From: Caulobacter vibrioides
Lineage (GTDB): Bacteria > Pseudomonadota > Alphaproteobacteria > Caulobacterales > Caulobacteraceae
Length of the DNA: 64,000 nt
Direction of reading: 5' to 3'
NCBI RefSeq assembly: GCF_002858865.1
Contig: NZ_PJRR01000005.1
Span: 1-64,000, forward strand
The stretch's first letter is position 1; every line of letters starts with the position of its first letter. The notes below the pieces were generated by a model, which did not search any database, was not told the origin of the DNA, and saw only the letters and a list, made by a program, of their open reading frames with translations. Shown one piece after another: positions 54,568-63,560 of this stretch. The position numbers and the translations under genes were made by a program.

Positions 54568-54825
54568 GTGCGGTTGCGCGTTCATCGGATCGCGCGCCGA
54601 CTTCTCGCCCTTGCCGGGCGAGAGCTGGGCGCAGCCCTCCTGGCCGACGCCCTGCGGCGGATCGCCGTGGCCTCCCAGAGCATCGGCATCGGCGCGGCGC
54701 CGGTCCAGGCCAAGGACGGTGCCGCGAGGCGCTTCTACCTGCGCTGCGCCGAGTTCGAGGAATATCCGGAGGAGAGCCGGACGCTGTACCTGCCGATTGA
54801 GACGGCGGCGGCGGCGTTTGGGTAG
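54568..54825 (+). pseudogene. C-terminal remnant of a GNAT acetyltransferase (TacT-like toxin type)
   Basis: From about 54609 the frame encodes LGAALLADALRRIAVASQSI, then GAAPVQAKDGAARRFYLRCA and EEYPEESRTLYLPIE. This matches the C-terminal third of the GNAT acetyltransferases of DUF1778/GNAT toxin-antitoxin pairs (LGxALLxDALRR, V-x-A-K-D-x-A-x-x-F-Y, then the L-Y-L-P end). The acetyl-CoA loop region (normally Q-G-x-G-L-G-x-A) reads AGRELGAAL and bases before it appear deleted or shifted. The N-terminal two thirds and a DUF1778 antitoxin gene are absent. Treated as a decayed gene next to the acquired KAP gene. Confidence 0.7.
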
Positions 54826-54892
54826 GTGGGTGTTGGTGCAGGGTGTAGTTCCGGTTGGCTCCGGCGCTATACTGGCAAGTCTAGGATCGAAG

Positions 54893-56548
54893 TTAGGCTT
54901 GGCTTCGCCGGTGCTGCACGCGACGTGCGTTTATGGCGGACTCGGCGGCAATGCGCTCAAGCGCCTCATCGGCACGGATTCCAATAGTCTGCTCCGGGCT
55001 TCCTACAGGACCGCGATGCCGAAAGCGCAAAGCCTCGCGGGTGGCTCGGTCGAGATCGTCCCCCCGTAGGGCCTTGAAGAGATTGTAGTAATCGTCCGCA
55101 GAAAGCGTCGCGAGGTATGCTACGTAGCTTTCGCTCCAGCCGCGATTGCGGCTGATTTGTACCAACAATTCCCCAGCGTCGTACTGCTCAGGACCCATCG
55201 CGGCGTATCTCTGCGCGAAAAGGGCCAAAACGTCCGGGTCCCGTAGATCACCTCCGAACGGGTATTCCTGGATATTCCAGAAATCGCGACGCTCATTTCG
55301 ATTGGCGACGTAGTACTCGACGAGCTCGCGACTCTGCTCCGGCCGGCCGAGATCCTTAAACAGCCTTGCCGTTCCATCCACGTTAAGTGGGCTAATCGCT
55401 GCGATTGAAGACTTAAAGGCGGCGTACGTCTCGTCGAGCACGGCCTCTGCGTCGTCGTCGAACGAGTCATGATAGCGGCGCCATGCTTGGCTGAACGAGC
55501 TGTCCTGATCCTCAAGCTGCAGCTGGGCCTCTTTAGCCTGCCCTTTTTCGCGCAGCACTACTTCGTCAAAGTAGCCGCGCTCAACACCATCCAAGATGGG
55601 TAGATCAAACTCGTCAACCCTACCGAATTCGTAGTCTGTCAGCAGCCCACGCCAAGCGGGGTCGCTCACTGGGCCCTCGCCCCCTGCAATATCTTCGACC
55701 TGATTGTACTTGCGAATGAAGGCCAAGCTTGGCGCTATGTTGGGCTGGTACTTCGCGTATGCGAAGAGCGTCATCGAGTGGATAGCTTGTTTGAGCACTC
55801 GAGCATCGCGATCCCCGATTAGGATCTCCAGCCTGCGTGCGTGCCGCTCGATGCGCTTGATAACCCTGATATTCGTGATGCGGAGAAGTGCGCAGTGCTT
55901 CGACAGGTCGCCGGCAAAACTCGTCGTGGGGTCGACGCCGACGTCGGCGGCCTCTTCGGGGGTCGGGTCGAAAGAAATGACGGTATCGGCCACCTTCTCG
56001 ATCTGGGCGTCGAAGCTAGACTGGTCGGCACCAAGTTCTTCGTAGTTCAGAAGCAGGACGACCTTGCAACGCTTCTGCTCCTTCAGCTCGGAGATCAGTC
56101 CCAGAACATCAATTTTGGACAGCCCTGTTCCGGCACGCTCCAAGTCGTCGATGCAGATAATCTGCTCTTTGAGCATCGCGAACATGAGGCGTTCACCGAG
56201 GGGAGCGTAGTCCTTCGCCTGAGGGATCAACTTCGCAAGTTTCGCGAGGCCGCGCGCTCCCTGTTCCGCCATCTTGCCAAGCGAGTCCATGTTCGGACCA
56301 TTTTTGTCACCGACCGGCACGGTGTTCTCGACAATCGCGCTGCGAACGTCTGATAGCGAGTTCTGACCGAAGAGAGACACGTACGAATAACGGGCGACCG
56401 AGACCGCATTCATCTTCGCAGCTATGTCCAGGTAGTGGTTCCAAGCGAACGTCTTTCCGACACCCCATCGCCCGCGGATGCAAAGGACCTCGGGGTCCGA
56501 TGAGGCCAAAAACCGGCTAATCTCCGCAGAGGCCAGCTTGATAGACAT
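54893..56548 (-). CDS. KAP-like P-loop NTPase, solitary
   Basis: A 551-residue protein with a KAP-like P-loop NTPase domain at the N-terminus. Walker A is RGRWGVGKTFAWNHY (about 26-40), Walker B is EQIICIDDLERAG (about 131-143), and a sensor region (KVVLLLNYEELG) follows. KAP ATPases are STAND-related and often linked to membrane or defence functions; unlike classic KAP proteins this one shows no inserted membrane helices. The C-terminal half (about 250-551) is helical, with no family I can name. GC is lower than in flanking genes and codon use is less biased, suggesting transfer. Its ATG follows AAGGTG. A defence role is inferred. Confidence 0.75.
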   Translation of the reverse strand: MSIKLASAEISRFLASSDPEVLCIRGRWGVGKTFAWNHYLDIAAKMNAVSVARYSYVSLFGQNSLSDVRSAIVENTVPVGDKNGPNMDSLGKMAEQGARGLAKLAKLIPQAKDYAPLGERLMFAMLKEQIICIDDLERAGTGLSKIDVLGLISELKEQKRCKVVLLLNYEELGADQSSFDAQIEKVADTVISFDPTPEEAADVGVDPTTSFAGDLSKHCALLRITNIRVIKRIERHARRLEILIGDRDARVLKQAIHSMTLFAYAKYQPNIAPSLAFIRKYNQVEDIAGGEGPVSDPAWRGLLTDYEFGRVDEFDLPILDGVERGYFDEVVLREKGQAKEAQLQLEDQDSSFSQAWRRYHDSFDDDAEAVLDETYAAFKSSIAAISPLNVDGTARLFKDLGRPEQSRELVEYYVANRNERRDFWNIQEYPFGGDLRDPDVLALFAQRYAAMGPEQYDAGELLVQISRNRGWSESYVAYLATLSADDYYNLFKALRGDDLDRATREALRFRHRGPVGSPEQTIGIRADEALERIAAESAINARRVQHRRSQA

Positions 56549-56806
56549 GTCCGCACCTTTCGCCCGCTCTAGTGGCCCCAGTCCCCTGACTCCATTGAAC
56601 TGACATCAGTCGGCAAAGCTCTGATCTCGTCCAGCCCGCAACGAATTTGTGAACGGTCTGCGGAAGAGCCTGATCAGTGTCCCGGGCGCTGATTGTCGCT
56701 ACTGAACCGAACTCTACAGGTAGAAATCGGCCATAGCGGTTCTTCCTTAGACCCTGCTCGACATAAGCAGCCGGGCTGAAGGTCCGCTTGCTGAAGGGAT
56801 GCCCCC
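56549..56806. other. 258-bp gap at the edge of the low-GC island; no gene seen
   Basis: It separates the KAP gene start from the halogenase stop. Base composition is lower in GC than the halogenase and closer to the KAP gene, so the boundary of the acquired segment may lie at about 56806. No attachment-site repeat is evident by eye. Confidence 0.4.
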
Positions 56807-58357
56807 CTAAGCCACCGCCCCAAACGGCGCGACCACCGCTTCCGGCTTCGGCGCCGGGCAGTGCTTCTCCAGAAACTCCCCATGGCTCGGCAGGCCCGCC
56901 ACCTGGGCCGCCAGGATCGGGGCGGACTGGTCCAGGGTCTGGGTGATGACGTCGTAGGGCGCGGTGTCGACCAGTTGCTGGTAGCGGCGCGGGCGCACGC
57001 CCATGCCCTCCATCACCGACTGCCAGGACGGGTTGCGGAACATGTCGTCGACGCCTTCGCGCAGCACGCCCTGGGCCTGGAACAGCGCCATGCGCTCTTT
57101 CAGGCTGTCGGGGATCGGGGCGTTGCGGACGTCGCGCCAGAACGGGGTGTCGTCGCGCTGCGTGGTGCAATAGTGCAGCACGATGAAGTCGCGGATTTCC
57201 TCGTAGTCGGCGGTCATGCGGCGGTTGTACTCGGCCGCCAGAGCCGGGTCGAAGTCGCGGTCGGGGAAGAACCGCAGCAGGAAGTCCATGCCGCGATAGA
57301 TGAGGTGCAGGGCCGTCGACTCCAGCGGCTCGATGAAGCCGCCGGCCAGGCCCACGGCGACGACGTTCTTGTGCCATAGGCGCTGGCGCATGCCCGTCTT
57401 GAAGGCGATGAACATCGGGTTCATCAGCATCTGGCCCTCGACGTTCTCAACGAGGGTGGCGCGGGCCGCATCGTCGCTCAGATGCCGTGAGCTGAACACA
57501 TAGCCGTTGCCGGCCCGGTGCTGCAGCGGGATGCGCCAGCGCCAGCCGGCGTCTTCGGCCTTGGACACGGTGTAGGGGTGCGGCGCGCCGACGTTTTCGG
57601 TCTGCACCACGACGGCGCGGTCGCACAACAGCATGTCGGACCAGTCGTTGAACGGCACGTCCAGGGTCTTGCCGATCAGCAGCGAGCGGAAGCCCGTGCA
57701 GTCGATGAAGAGATCGCCCTCGACCTCGCGGCCGTCCTTCATGATCACCTTGGCGACCGAGCCGTCGGGGTGGGTGACCACGTCGGTGACGATGCCCTCG
57801 GTGCGCTTGACGCCCCGGGCCTCGGCATAGTCGCGCAGGAACTTGGCCACCAGGCGCGCGTCGACATGCAGGGCGTAGCTGGCCCCGGCGATCAGGGTGC
57901 GCTGGGCCTTGATGGGCGGGATGAACTTCCACTGGTCGGCCATCACCGTGCCGGGGGCGAAGTCCTGAAGGTTGGAGGGGTGGCCGTTGGCCTTGGCGCG
58001 CAGCCAGCACTGGTAGAACTCGTGCGGGCCGATCGGGCCGCCGATGGCGCCGAACGGGTGGTAGTAGCGCTGGCCCTTCTGCTTCCAGTCCTCGAAGCGG
58101 ATGCCCAGCTTGAAGCTGGCCTGGGTGGCCTGGATGAATTCGCGCTCGTCGACGCCCAGGCTGGCCAGCAGCTGCAGGAACGGCGGGATGGTCGACTCCC
58201 CTACCCCGATGGTGCCGATCTCCTCGGACTCGATCAGCTCGACCGCGCAGCCGCCGTTCTGGAAGTAGTGGCTGAGCATCGCCGCCGAGATCCAGCCGGC
58301 CGAGCCGCCGCCGACGATGACGATCTTGCGAAGCGCGTTGGGGTGGGTGGTGGTCAT
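56807..58357 (-). CDS. Flavin-dependent tryptophan-halogenase family protein (first copy)
   Basis: A 516-residue FAD protein of the tryptophan halogenase family. It has the dinucleotide-binding motif VIVGGGSAGW (13-22), the conserved Lys83 in SFKLGIRFEDW that positions the halogenating intermediate in true halogenases, a WRWRIPLQHR match to the WxWxIP motif, and the late GGFIEPLES stretch. Many members encoded beside TonB-dependent receptors are not known to halogenate tryptophan; their role may be in using or modifying imported substrates. It starts 9 bp after the stop of the related gene upstream, so both are one operon downstream of the fifth receptor. Confidence 0.9.
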   Translation of the reverse strand: MTTTHPNALRKIVIVGGGSAGWISAAMLSHYFQNGGCAVELIESEEIGTIGVGESTIPPFLQLLASLGVDEREFIQATQASFKLGIRFEDWKQKGQRYYHPFGAIGGPIGPHEFYQCWLRAKANGHPSNLQDFAPGTVMADQWKFIPPIKAQRTLIAGASYALHVDARLVAKFLRDYAEARGVKRTEGIVTDVVTHPDGSVAKVIMKDGREVEGDLFIDCTGFRSLLIGKTLDVPFNDWSDMLLCDRAVVVQTENVGAPHPYTVSKAEDAGWRWRIPLQHRAGNGYVFSSRHLSDDAARATLVENVEGQMLMNPMFIAFKTGMRQRLWHKNVVAVGLAGGFIEPLESTALHLIYRGMDFLLRFFPDRDFDPALAAEYNRRMTADYEEIRDFIVLHYCTTQRDDTPFWRDVRNAPIPDSLKERMALFQAQGVLREGVDDMFRNPSWQSVMEGMGVRPRRYQQLVDTAPYDVITQTLDQSAPILAAQVAGLPSHGEFLEKHCPAPKPEAVVAPFGAVA

Positions 58358-58366
58358 GGTCTTGTC

Positions 58367-59899
58367 CTACTCCGCCGCGCTGGAGGCTTGGGCCTGCGCG
58401 GGACGGCAATACTGATCCAGGAACGCCTGGTGCGGCGGGGCCGAGGCGACGACCTCGCGTACGGCCTTGCGCATTTCGGCCAGCGGGGCGCTGAGCGCCT
58501 TGGGGTCGACGCCGTCCAGGCTGGGATCGACCGCCTGCGGCAGCAGCTCAAAGCCCGCATAGATCGCCATCCAGCTGGGCGGGGCGAACATCTCCCAGCG
58601 ATAGCGCACGAAGTGACCGCGCCCGAGGAAGAGGTCGATCTTGCGCTGCAGCGTGTCAGGCAGGGTCACGGCGTTGCAGTCGCGCCAGAAGGCGGTGTCG
58701 CCTCTCTTGTTGGCCCAGTAGTGCAGGATGATGAAGTCGCGCACGCGCTCCATCTCGCGGCGGGACCAGTCGTTGAACTCGTCGGCCAGTTCGGGCGCGA
58801 AATCGCGGTCGGGGAACAGCGCCTTGATCTTCTCGACGCCCGTCTCGATCAGGGCGATCGAGGTGCTCTCCAGCGGTTCGAGGAAGCCGGACGCGAGGCC
58901 CAGAGCGATGACGTTCTTGTTCCAGACCTGCTCGCGGCGGCCGGGATTGAAGCGGATCAGGCGCGGTTCGTGCAGCAGCGGATCGGGCACGGCGGCCTTC
59001 AGCTCGGCCAGGGCGTCCTCGTCGCTGAGGTGGCGCGAGGAGAAGACATAGCCGTTGCCATAGCGGTGCTGCAGCGGGATGCGCCAGCGCCAGCCGGCGC
59101 TGTGGGCGGTGACGTCGGTATAGGGCGGCGGGTCGCCCTGCCCCTCGCTCTGCACGGCCCAGGCGCGGTCGCAGAAGAGAAGGTCGCTCCACGACTCGTA
59201 GCCGGTGTGCAGCGCCTCCTCGATCAGCAGCCCCCGGAAGCCCGAGCAGTCGATGAAGAGATCGCCCTCGACGCGCGCGCCGCCTTCCAGATCCAGCGAG
59301 GCGACGAAGCCGTCTTCGGGGCGCAGGTTGACCTTGGTGATCTTGCCCTCGATCCGGCGCACGCCGTTGTCCTCGGCCACCCGGCGCATCAGTTGGGCGA
59401 AGAGGCCCGCATCGAAGTGCAGGGCCCAGTCGAAGACCGACAGGGTCGAGGTCGGGTTGCGCGGCGGGGCCATGAACTTGCCGGCGGCGGCCAGCGACGC
59501 GCCCAGCGAATAGTCGGCGATGTCGGTGGGCTCGCCCGCCTGGGCCAGCTTGCGCCAATAGTGGTGGAACGGAACGCCCCGCAGGTCCTGGCCGAAATGG
59601 CCGAAGGGGTGGATGAACGAGGCGCCCTCGCGCAGCCAGCCGTTGAAGCGGATGCCCAGCTTGCAGGTCGCTTGCGTCGCCCGCATCACCTCGATGTCGG
59701 ACAGGCCCAGTTGCTGGTAGAAGCCGCGAATGGTGGGGATGGTCGCCTCGCCGACCCCGACCGTGCCGATGTCCTCGGACTCGACCAGGGTGATCTCCAG
59801 CGGACCGCCGTGGAAGTGCCGCCGCAGGGCCGCAGCCGCCATCCAGCCGGCGGTGCCCCCGCCGACGATCACCAGCTTGCGGATCCGATTATCCTGCAT
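58367..59899 (-). CDS. Flavin-dependent tryptophan-halogenase family protein (second copy)
   Basis: A 510-residue paralogue of the next gene. It shows VIVGGGTAGW, Lys80 in TCKLGIRFNGW, WRWRIPLQHR and GFLEPLES, with the family's PHF/HPFG stretch (FIHPFGHFG). The two share the whole domain layout with clear divergence across the substrate region, so the duplication is not recent. Its ATG is at 59899; the stop is 9 bp before the first copy's start. Upstream on the same strand is the 1029-residue receptor (stop at 60126). Role as for the first copy: an FAD-dependent enzyme tied to receptor uptake. Confidence 0.9.
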   Translation of the reverse strand: MQDNRIRKLVIVGGGTAGWMAAAALRRHFHGGPLEITLVESEDIGTVGVGEATIPTIRGFYQQLGLSDIEVMRATQATCKLGIRFNGWLREGASFIHPFGHFGQDLRGVPFHHYWRKLAQAGEPTDIADYSLGASLAAAGKFMAPPRNPTSTLSVFDWALHFDAGLFAQLMRRVAEDNGVRRIEGKITKVNLRPEDGFVASLDLEGGARVEGDLFIDCSGFRGLLIEEALHTGYESWSDLLFCDRAWAVQSEGQGDPPPYTDVTAHSAGWRWRIPLQHRYGNGYVFSSRHLSDEDALAELKAAVPDPLLHEPRLIRFNPGRREQVWNKNVIALGLASGFLEPLESTSIALIETGVEKIKALFPDRDFAPELADEFNDWSRREMERVRDFIILHYWANKRGDTAFWRDCNAVTLPDTLQRKIDLFLGRGHFVRYRWEMFAPPSWMAIYAGFELLPQAVDPSLDGVDPKALSAPLAEMRKAVREVVASAPPHQAFLDQYCRPAQAQASSAAE

Positions 59900-60036
59900 G
59901 GTCGCTCCCGGTTCCGGCTCTGTGTCCGGCTTGTCTTCAGGCTAGCGGCTGCCGCCCGAACCGGACAGGCGCCGTCTCCCTAAAAAATTGGCCGCCGTGG
60001 GGGTTCCACAGCGGCCGCAGGAGGTGAGAGGGGGAC

Positions 60037-60122
60037 TTGAGCGTGGCCGCCACGCTCAAAAATGCTCGAGATCGCGCCTGTTGATCCGCTTCTGATGTTT
60101 CCATCAGAAGCGGACAGGCTCT
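60037..60122 (+). repeat. Decayed copy (E) of the two-hairpin repeat / receptor terminator
   Basis: Stem 1 remnant TTGAGCGTGG (60037-60046) / CCG / CCACGCTCAA (60050-60059). Stem 2: GCCTG, bulge TTGA, TCCGCTTCTGATG (60085-60097) / TTTC / CATCAGAAGCGGA (60102-60114), CAGGC, ending GGCTCT. The layout (5' bulge in stem 2, GGCTCT end) matches copies A-D. It lies just past the receptor stop and, with the minus-strand run GCATTTTT, may partly terminate before the halogenase genes. Confidence 0.6.
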
Positions 60123-60125
60123 CGC

Positions 60126-63100
60126 CTACCAGCGCGCGCGGATACCCAGCGTGTAGCGGGGCTCGAACTCGTTCTGATTGGCGTACTGGGTCTTACCCTT
60201 GGCGAAGCGCAGGTAGTAATCCTCGATCTCGCCCGTGACGTTCGACCCGTTGAAGTAGACGGTGACGTTGTCGCGAACGTTGTAGCTGACGTTCACGTCC
60301 ACATAGCCCGTGGCCTTCTGCATGATCGGGATGACCGCGTTGCCGCCGCCGCCCATCGTGCCCGACAGACGGTCGGTCCGGTAGTTGTAGGCCACGCGGG
60401 CCTGCAGCTTCTCGTCCTGGTACCAACCCACCAGGTTGAACTGGTGCTTGGAGTTATCGAAGAACGGGATCTCGTTGCCTTCGAGGTCCAGACGGCTCTC
60501 GTGGCTGGGCGAGTAGGTGTAGTTGCTGTCCACGCCGAAGTTCGAGATCACGCCCATGTCGGGCAGGACGTCGCTGAAGGCGACCTTGGCGCCGACTTCC
60601 AGACCCTTCACCGAACCGCCGTCGCCCTGGACGGGCAGGCTGACGTTCACGGTGCGGCGGATGACGCCGTCCTGGTCGGGGAAGCGGCCCGTGGTGGTGC
60701 CGCCGGTCACGAAGCTGTCGATCTTCAGCTGGAAGGCCGAGATGTTCAGCATCGAGGCGCGACCGAAGTAGTACTCGATAGCGCCGTCGAAGTTCGAGGC
60801 TCGCCACGGATCCAGGTTCGGGTTGCCCGAGGCGGCCGCGCCGGTGACGCAGCGGACGTTCGGCAGGGCCGCGCCGCAGTCGGCGGTGAAGATCGACAGA
60901 CCGCCGCCGTAGTTGCCCAGATCCAGCGGTTGCATGGTCTTGGCGTAGGCGAAGCGGAACTTCCAGTTGTCGTTGACGTCGTAGACCGCGTTCAGCGACG
61001 GCAGCCAGTCGGTGTACTTGCGCTTGCTGACCGAGTCGCCCGCATCGGCGTTGGTGTCGCCGTAGTTGCGGGTGTCGCCCGTCAGGTTCTGCTTCACATT
61101 GAGCTCGGTCTGGATCACGCGCAGGCCAAAGTCGCCGTGCAGCTTGCCGATCTCGAAGTTGGCCGCGCCGTAGGCGCTCTGCTCCTTCATGGTCACGTCA
61201 TAGGTCTGGCCCGGAACGGTGACGCGGATGGCGCCGCCGAACACCTTCTTGTGGAAGGCCTCCGCGTCGTCGAAGTCACGCGGATCGATGGCCCAGAAGC
61301 CTGGGATGCCCGAGGTCACGCCGCCCAGGTCATCGACCCAGATGGTGTTGTTGTAGGTCGTCAGCTTGGTCGGACGGTTGACGGTGTAGCCCTGGAACAC
61401 CGGCTTGCCGGTGATCGGATCGGGCACGAACTCGCCGGCCTGGCACTGGTTCTGGCTCATGACGACGTCGATGGCCTTCCACTGGGCCTCGCAGCCACCG
61501 GCCGGGATGGCCGAGCCGTTGGCCTGCACGGCGCCGGGAACGCCGCCGTAGAAGCCCGAGAACAGGTGGAACTGCTCGACGCTGACCGAACGGTCGCTCT
61601 GGCGAACGCCGGCGTCGATCTTAGTGATGAAGCCCAGGAACTTGTCGTCGAAGCGATAGTGGCCTTCAGCGCGGAACACGTTCATGTCCGAGCTGACTTC
61701 GTTATTGCCTTCGGACGAGAACGCGCCGATCGCGTAGCTGTCCTTGTTGGCCATGTAGTCCTTGAGCGACTTGCCCGCGCCCAGGCCGCCGGTGATCGGA
61801 CGGTCAAAGCCGCTCCACACCGGGTGATCGCCGCTGATGTTGTAGTGCAGCTGCGGGTTCTGACCGTAGCCTTGCGGGTTCGGGTTCAGATAGCAGCCGC
61901 CGGCGCTGCCGACGACGGCGTTGCTGCGCTGAGCCGCCGGATACTGGTCGCAGATCGACTTCGGATAGAACGGACCGCGCGTGCGGTCGTTGGCGTCGCG
62001 GAACAGCGTGAAGCGGTTCGGACCGTACTGCCAGTTCGACAGATCGCCCTGGGCCTGGCCGTTCATGCTGAGACGGTCGCCGCTGGCGCGGATGGCGCGG
62101 ACTTCCGAGGTGAACGGACCGCCGTTGTCGTACTTGAGTTCGAGGTTGTAGTTCTTGGACTCCGACTTGGTCGTGCGGTTGACCGAGAACGAGTTCACCC
62201 ACCAGGCGTCGATGTCGTATTCGTCGACGGCGGCCCACGGACGGCCGTTGGCCGGGCTGTTGACGCCGGTGTTTTGCGAGACCGTCGGCTTGGTCCAGTT
62301 GCCGAACGCGCCGCCGTCCCAGCGGTTGGAGATGTTGATGCCGGCGCCGCGGTTGTATTCGTCGAGCTTGGCGTAGAAGCCTTCGGCGATCAGGGTGAAG
62401 CCTTCGCCCAGGTCAGCCTGGAACGAGGCGTTGACGCCCAGACGCTTGCGCTCGACCACGCGGTTGAAGCTTTCGAAGCCGTGCGGCGAGACGAAGTTGG
62501 TCGCGGCCGAACCGCCCCAGTCGTTATTGCCCGACAGGCCGACGACGCCCGAGGAGTTGTTGCCGAGATTGGCCTTGCTGCCGGCGGCCGACAGCATCAG
62601 GCCGACGCGGTCGTTGCGCCAGTTGACGACGCCGTTCAGCAGGTAATCGTCTTCCTTGGTGCGCTCGCCGCGCTGGGCTTCGGCCGCGCCCGTGAGGGTG
62701 AAGCCGTTCTTGAAGTCGAACGGACGACGGGTCTTCAGGTCCAGCGTGCCCGAGATGCCCGACAGGGCGTTGCGCGGGTTGGTCGACTTATAGACCAGCA
62801 CCTGGTTCATCAGCTGCGAGGGCACGTCCAGCAGGTTCGGCTGAGCCGAGCCCATATTGCCGGCGCTCAGGTACTGTTCGCCGTTCAGCAGGGTGATGAC
62901 CTGGGCCAGACCGCGGATGTTGACCGTCGCGCCTTCGCCGGCGTTGCGCTGGATCTGCACGCCCGAGATGCGCTGCAGCGAGTCGGCGATGGTGACGTCC
63001 GGCAGCTTGCCGATGTCTTCGGCCGAGATCGCGTCGACGATCGCGGCTTCCTTGCGCTTGAGATCAACCGATTTCAGTTGCGAGCCGCGGACGCCGGTGA

Positions 63101-63215
63101 CGACGACCTCCTCGACCTGCGTGTTGTCGGCGGCTTGCTGGGCGAAGGCCCCGCTGGCCAGGGCCAACTGCGACGCGCCGGCGACCAGCGCCAGCGTCAG
63201 TCCGCGCTTGAGCAC
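60126..63215 (-). CDS. TonB-dependent receptor (halogenase operon)
   Basis: A 1029-residue outer-membrane receptor. Residues 1-26 are a signal peptide (SGAFA-QQ), the TonB box is EEVVVTG, and the plug (about 40-170) reads AAIVDAISAEDIGKLPDVTI, DSLQRISGVQIQR, INIRGLAQVITLLNGEQYLS, with LDLKTRRPFDFKNG. The barrel ends LGIRARW with Trp in place of the usual Phe. Such ISAEDIGKLPD receptors accompany halogenase, SapC and cupin genes and are thought to take up carbohydrate-type substrates. I prefer the GTG at 63215, with AAGGAAA just upstream, over the TTG at 63239. LacI-type dyads lie in the divergent region. Confidence 0.9.
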   Translation of the reverse strand: MLKRGLTLALVAGASQLALASGAFAQQAADNTQVEEVVVTGVRGSQLKSVDLKRKEAAIVDAISAEDIGKLPDVTIADSLQRISGVQIQRNAGEGATVNIRGLAQVITLLNGEQYLSAGNMGSAQPNLLDVPSQLMNQVLVYKSTNPRNALSGISGTLDLKTRRPFDFKNGFTLTGAAEAQRGERTKEDDYLLNGVVNWRNDRVGLMLSAAGSKANLGNNSSGVVGLSGNNDWGGSAATNFVSPHGFESFNRVVERKRLGVNASFQADLGEGFTLIAEGFYAKLDEYNRGAGINISNRWDGGAFGNWTKPTVSQNTGVNSPANGRPWAAVDEYDIDAWWVNSFSVNRTTKSESKNYNLELKYDNGGPFTSEVRAIRASGDRLSMNGQAQGDLSNWQYGPNRFTLFRDANDRTRGPFYPKSICDQYPAAQRSNAVVGSAGGCYLNPNPQGYGQNPQLHYNISGDHPVWSGFDRPITGGLGAGKSLKDYMANKDSYAIGAFSSEGNNEVSSDMNVFRAEGHYRFDDKFLGFITKIDAGVRQSDRSVSVEQFHLFSGFYGGVPGAVQANGSAIPAGGCEAQWKAIDVVMSQNQCQAGEFVPDPITGKPVFQGYTVNRPTKLTTYNNTIWVDDLGGVTSGIPGFWAIDPRDFDDAEAFHKKVFGGAIRVTVPGQTYDVTMKEQSAYGAANFEIGKLHGDFGLRVIQTELNVKQNLTGDTRNYGDTNADAGDSVSKRKYTDWLPSLNAVYDVNDNWKFRFAYAKTMQPLDLGNYGGGLSIFTADCGAALPNVRCVTGAAASGNPNLDPWRASNFDGAIEYYFGRASMLNISAFQLKIDSFVTGGTTTGRFPDQDGVIRRTVNVSLPVQGDGGSVKGLEVGAKVAFSDVLPDMGVISNFGVDSNYTYSPSHESRLDLEGNEIPFFDNSKHQFNLVGWYQDEKLQARVAYNYRTDRLSGTMGGGGNAVIPIMQKATGYVDVNVSYNVRDNVTVYFNGSNVTGEIEDYYLRFAKGKTQYANQNEFEPRYTLGIRARW

Positions 63216-63471
63216 GGATTTCCTTGCTTCCTGTGACAATTGCTCGCTCCCCAGAGTAGATCGTTCTTATTGGCCGCTCGACCGCGCCTCGGGCCGCCGC
63301 TCTGTTGACGGCTGACGAGACCCGGCGAGGCGTTTTCTGGCTTGCCCAGCCGCGTGTCCTGCGACTGTCCAAATCCCTCGGCGGCCCCGGCGCCCGGACG
63401 TCCGATTCCAGCCCCGCGCCTTCACCGAACGCTGGCACAATCCGGAAATGTCCCTATCAAGTCAACAAGAA

Positions 63472-63485
63472 TGTCAACGTTGTCA
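63472..63485. promoter_or_regulatory. LacI-type operator (12 of 14 dyad positions)
   Basis: TGTCAACGTTGTCA has the perfect inner palindrome CAACGTTG and matches its own reverse complement at 12 of 14 positions. A LacI-family gene begins 405 bp away and the receptor start is 257 bp on the other side, the expected position for an autoregulated uptake operon. Confidence 0.55.
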
Positions 63486-63546
63486 TTTCTCCGCCAAGGC
63501 GACTTCCGAGCACCCAGCAACCCACGAAGACCTTCCCTGCAAGCAA

Positions 63547-63560
63547 TGATAACGCTACCA
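63547..63560. promoter_or_regulatory. Second LacI-operator-like dyad
   Basis: TGATAACGCTACCA matches a CG-centred LacI-type dyad at 10 of 14 positions. It lies 75 bp from the stronger site, a spacing compatible with looping. Confidence 0.4.

Noticed and set aside
56674..56883. A 69-codon minus-strand frame at the boundary of the low-GC island
   Set aside because: It overlaps the halogenase C-terminus out of frame and shows no domain or ribosome binding site.
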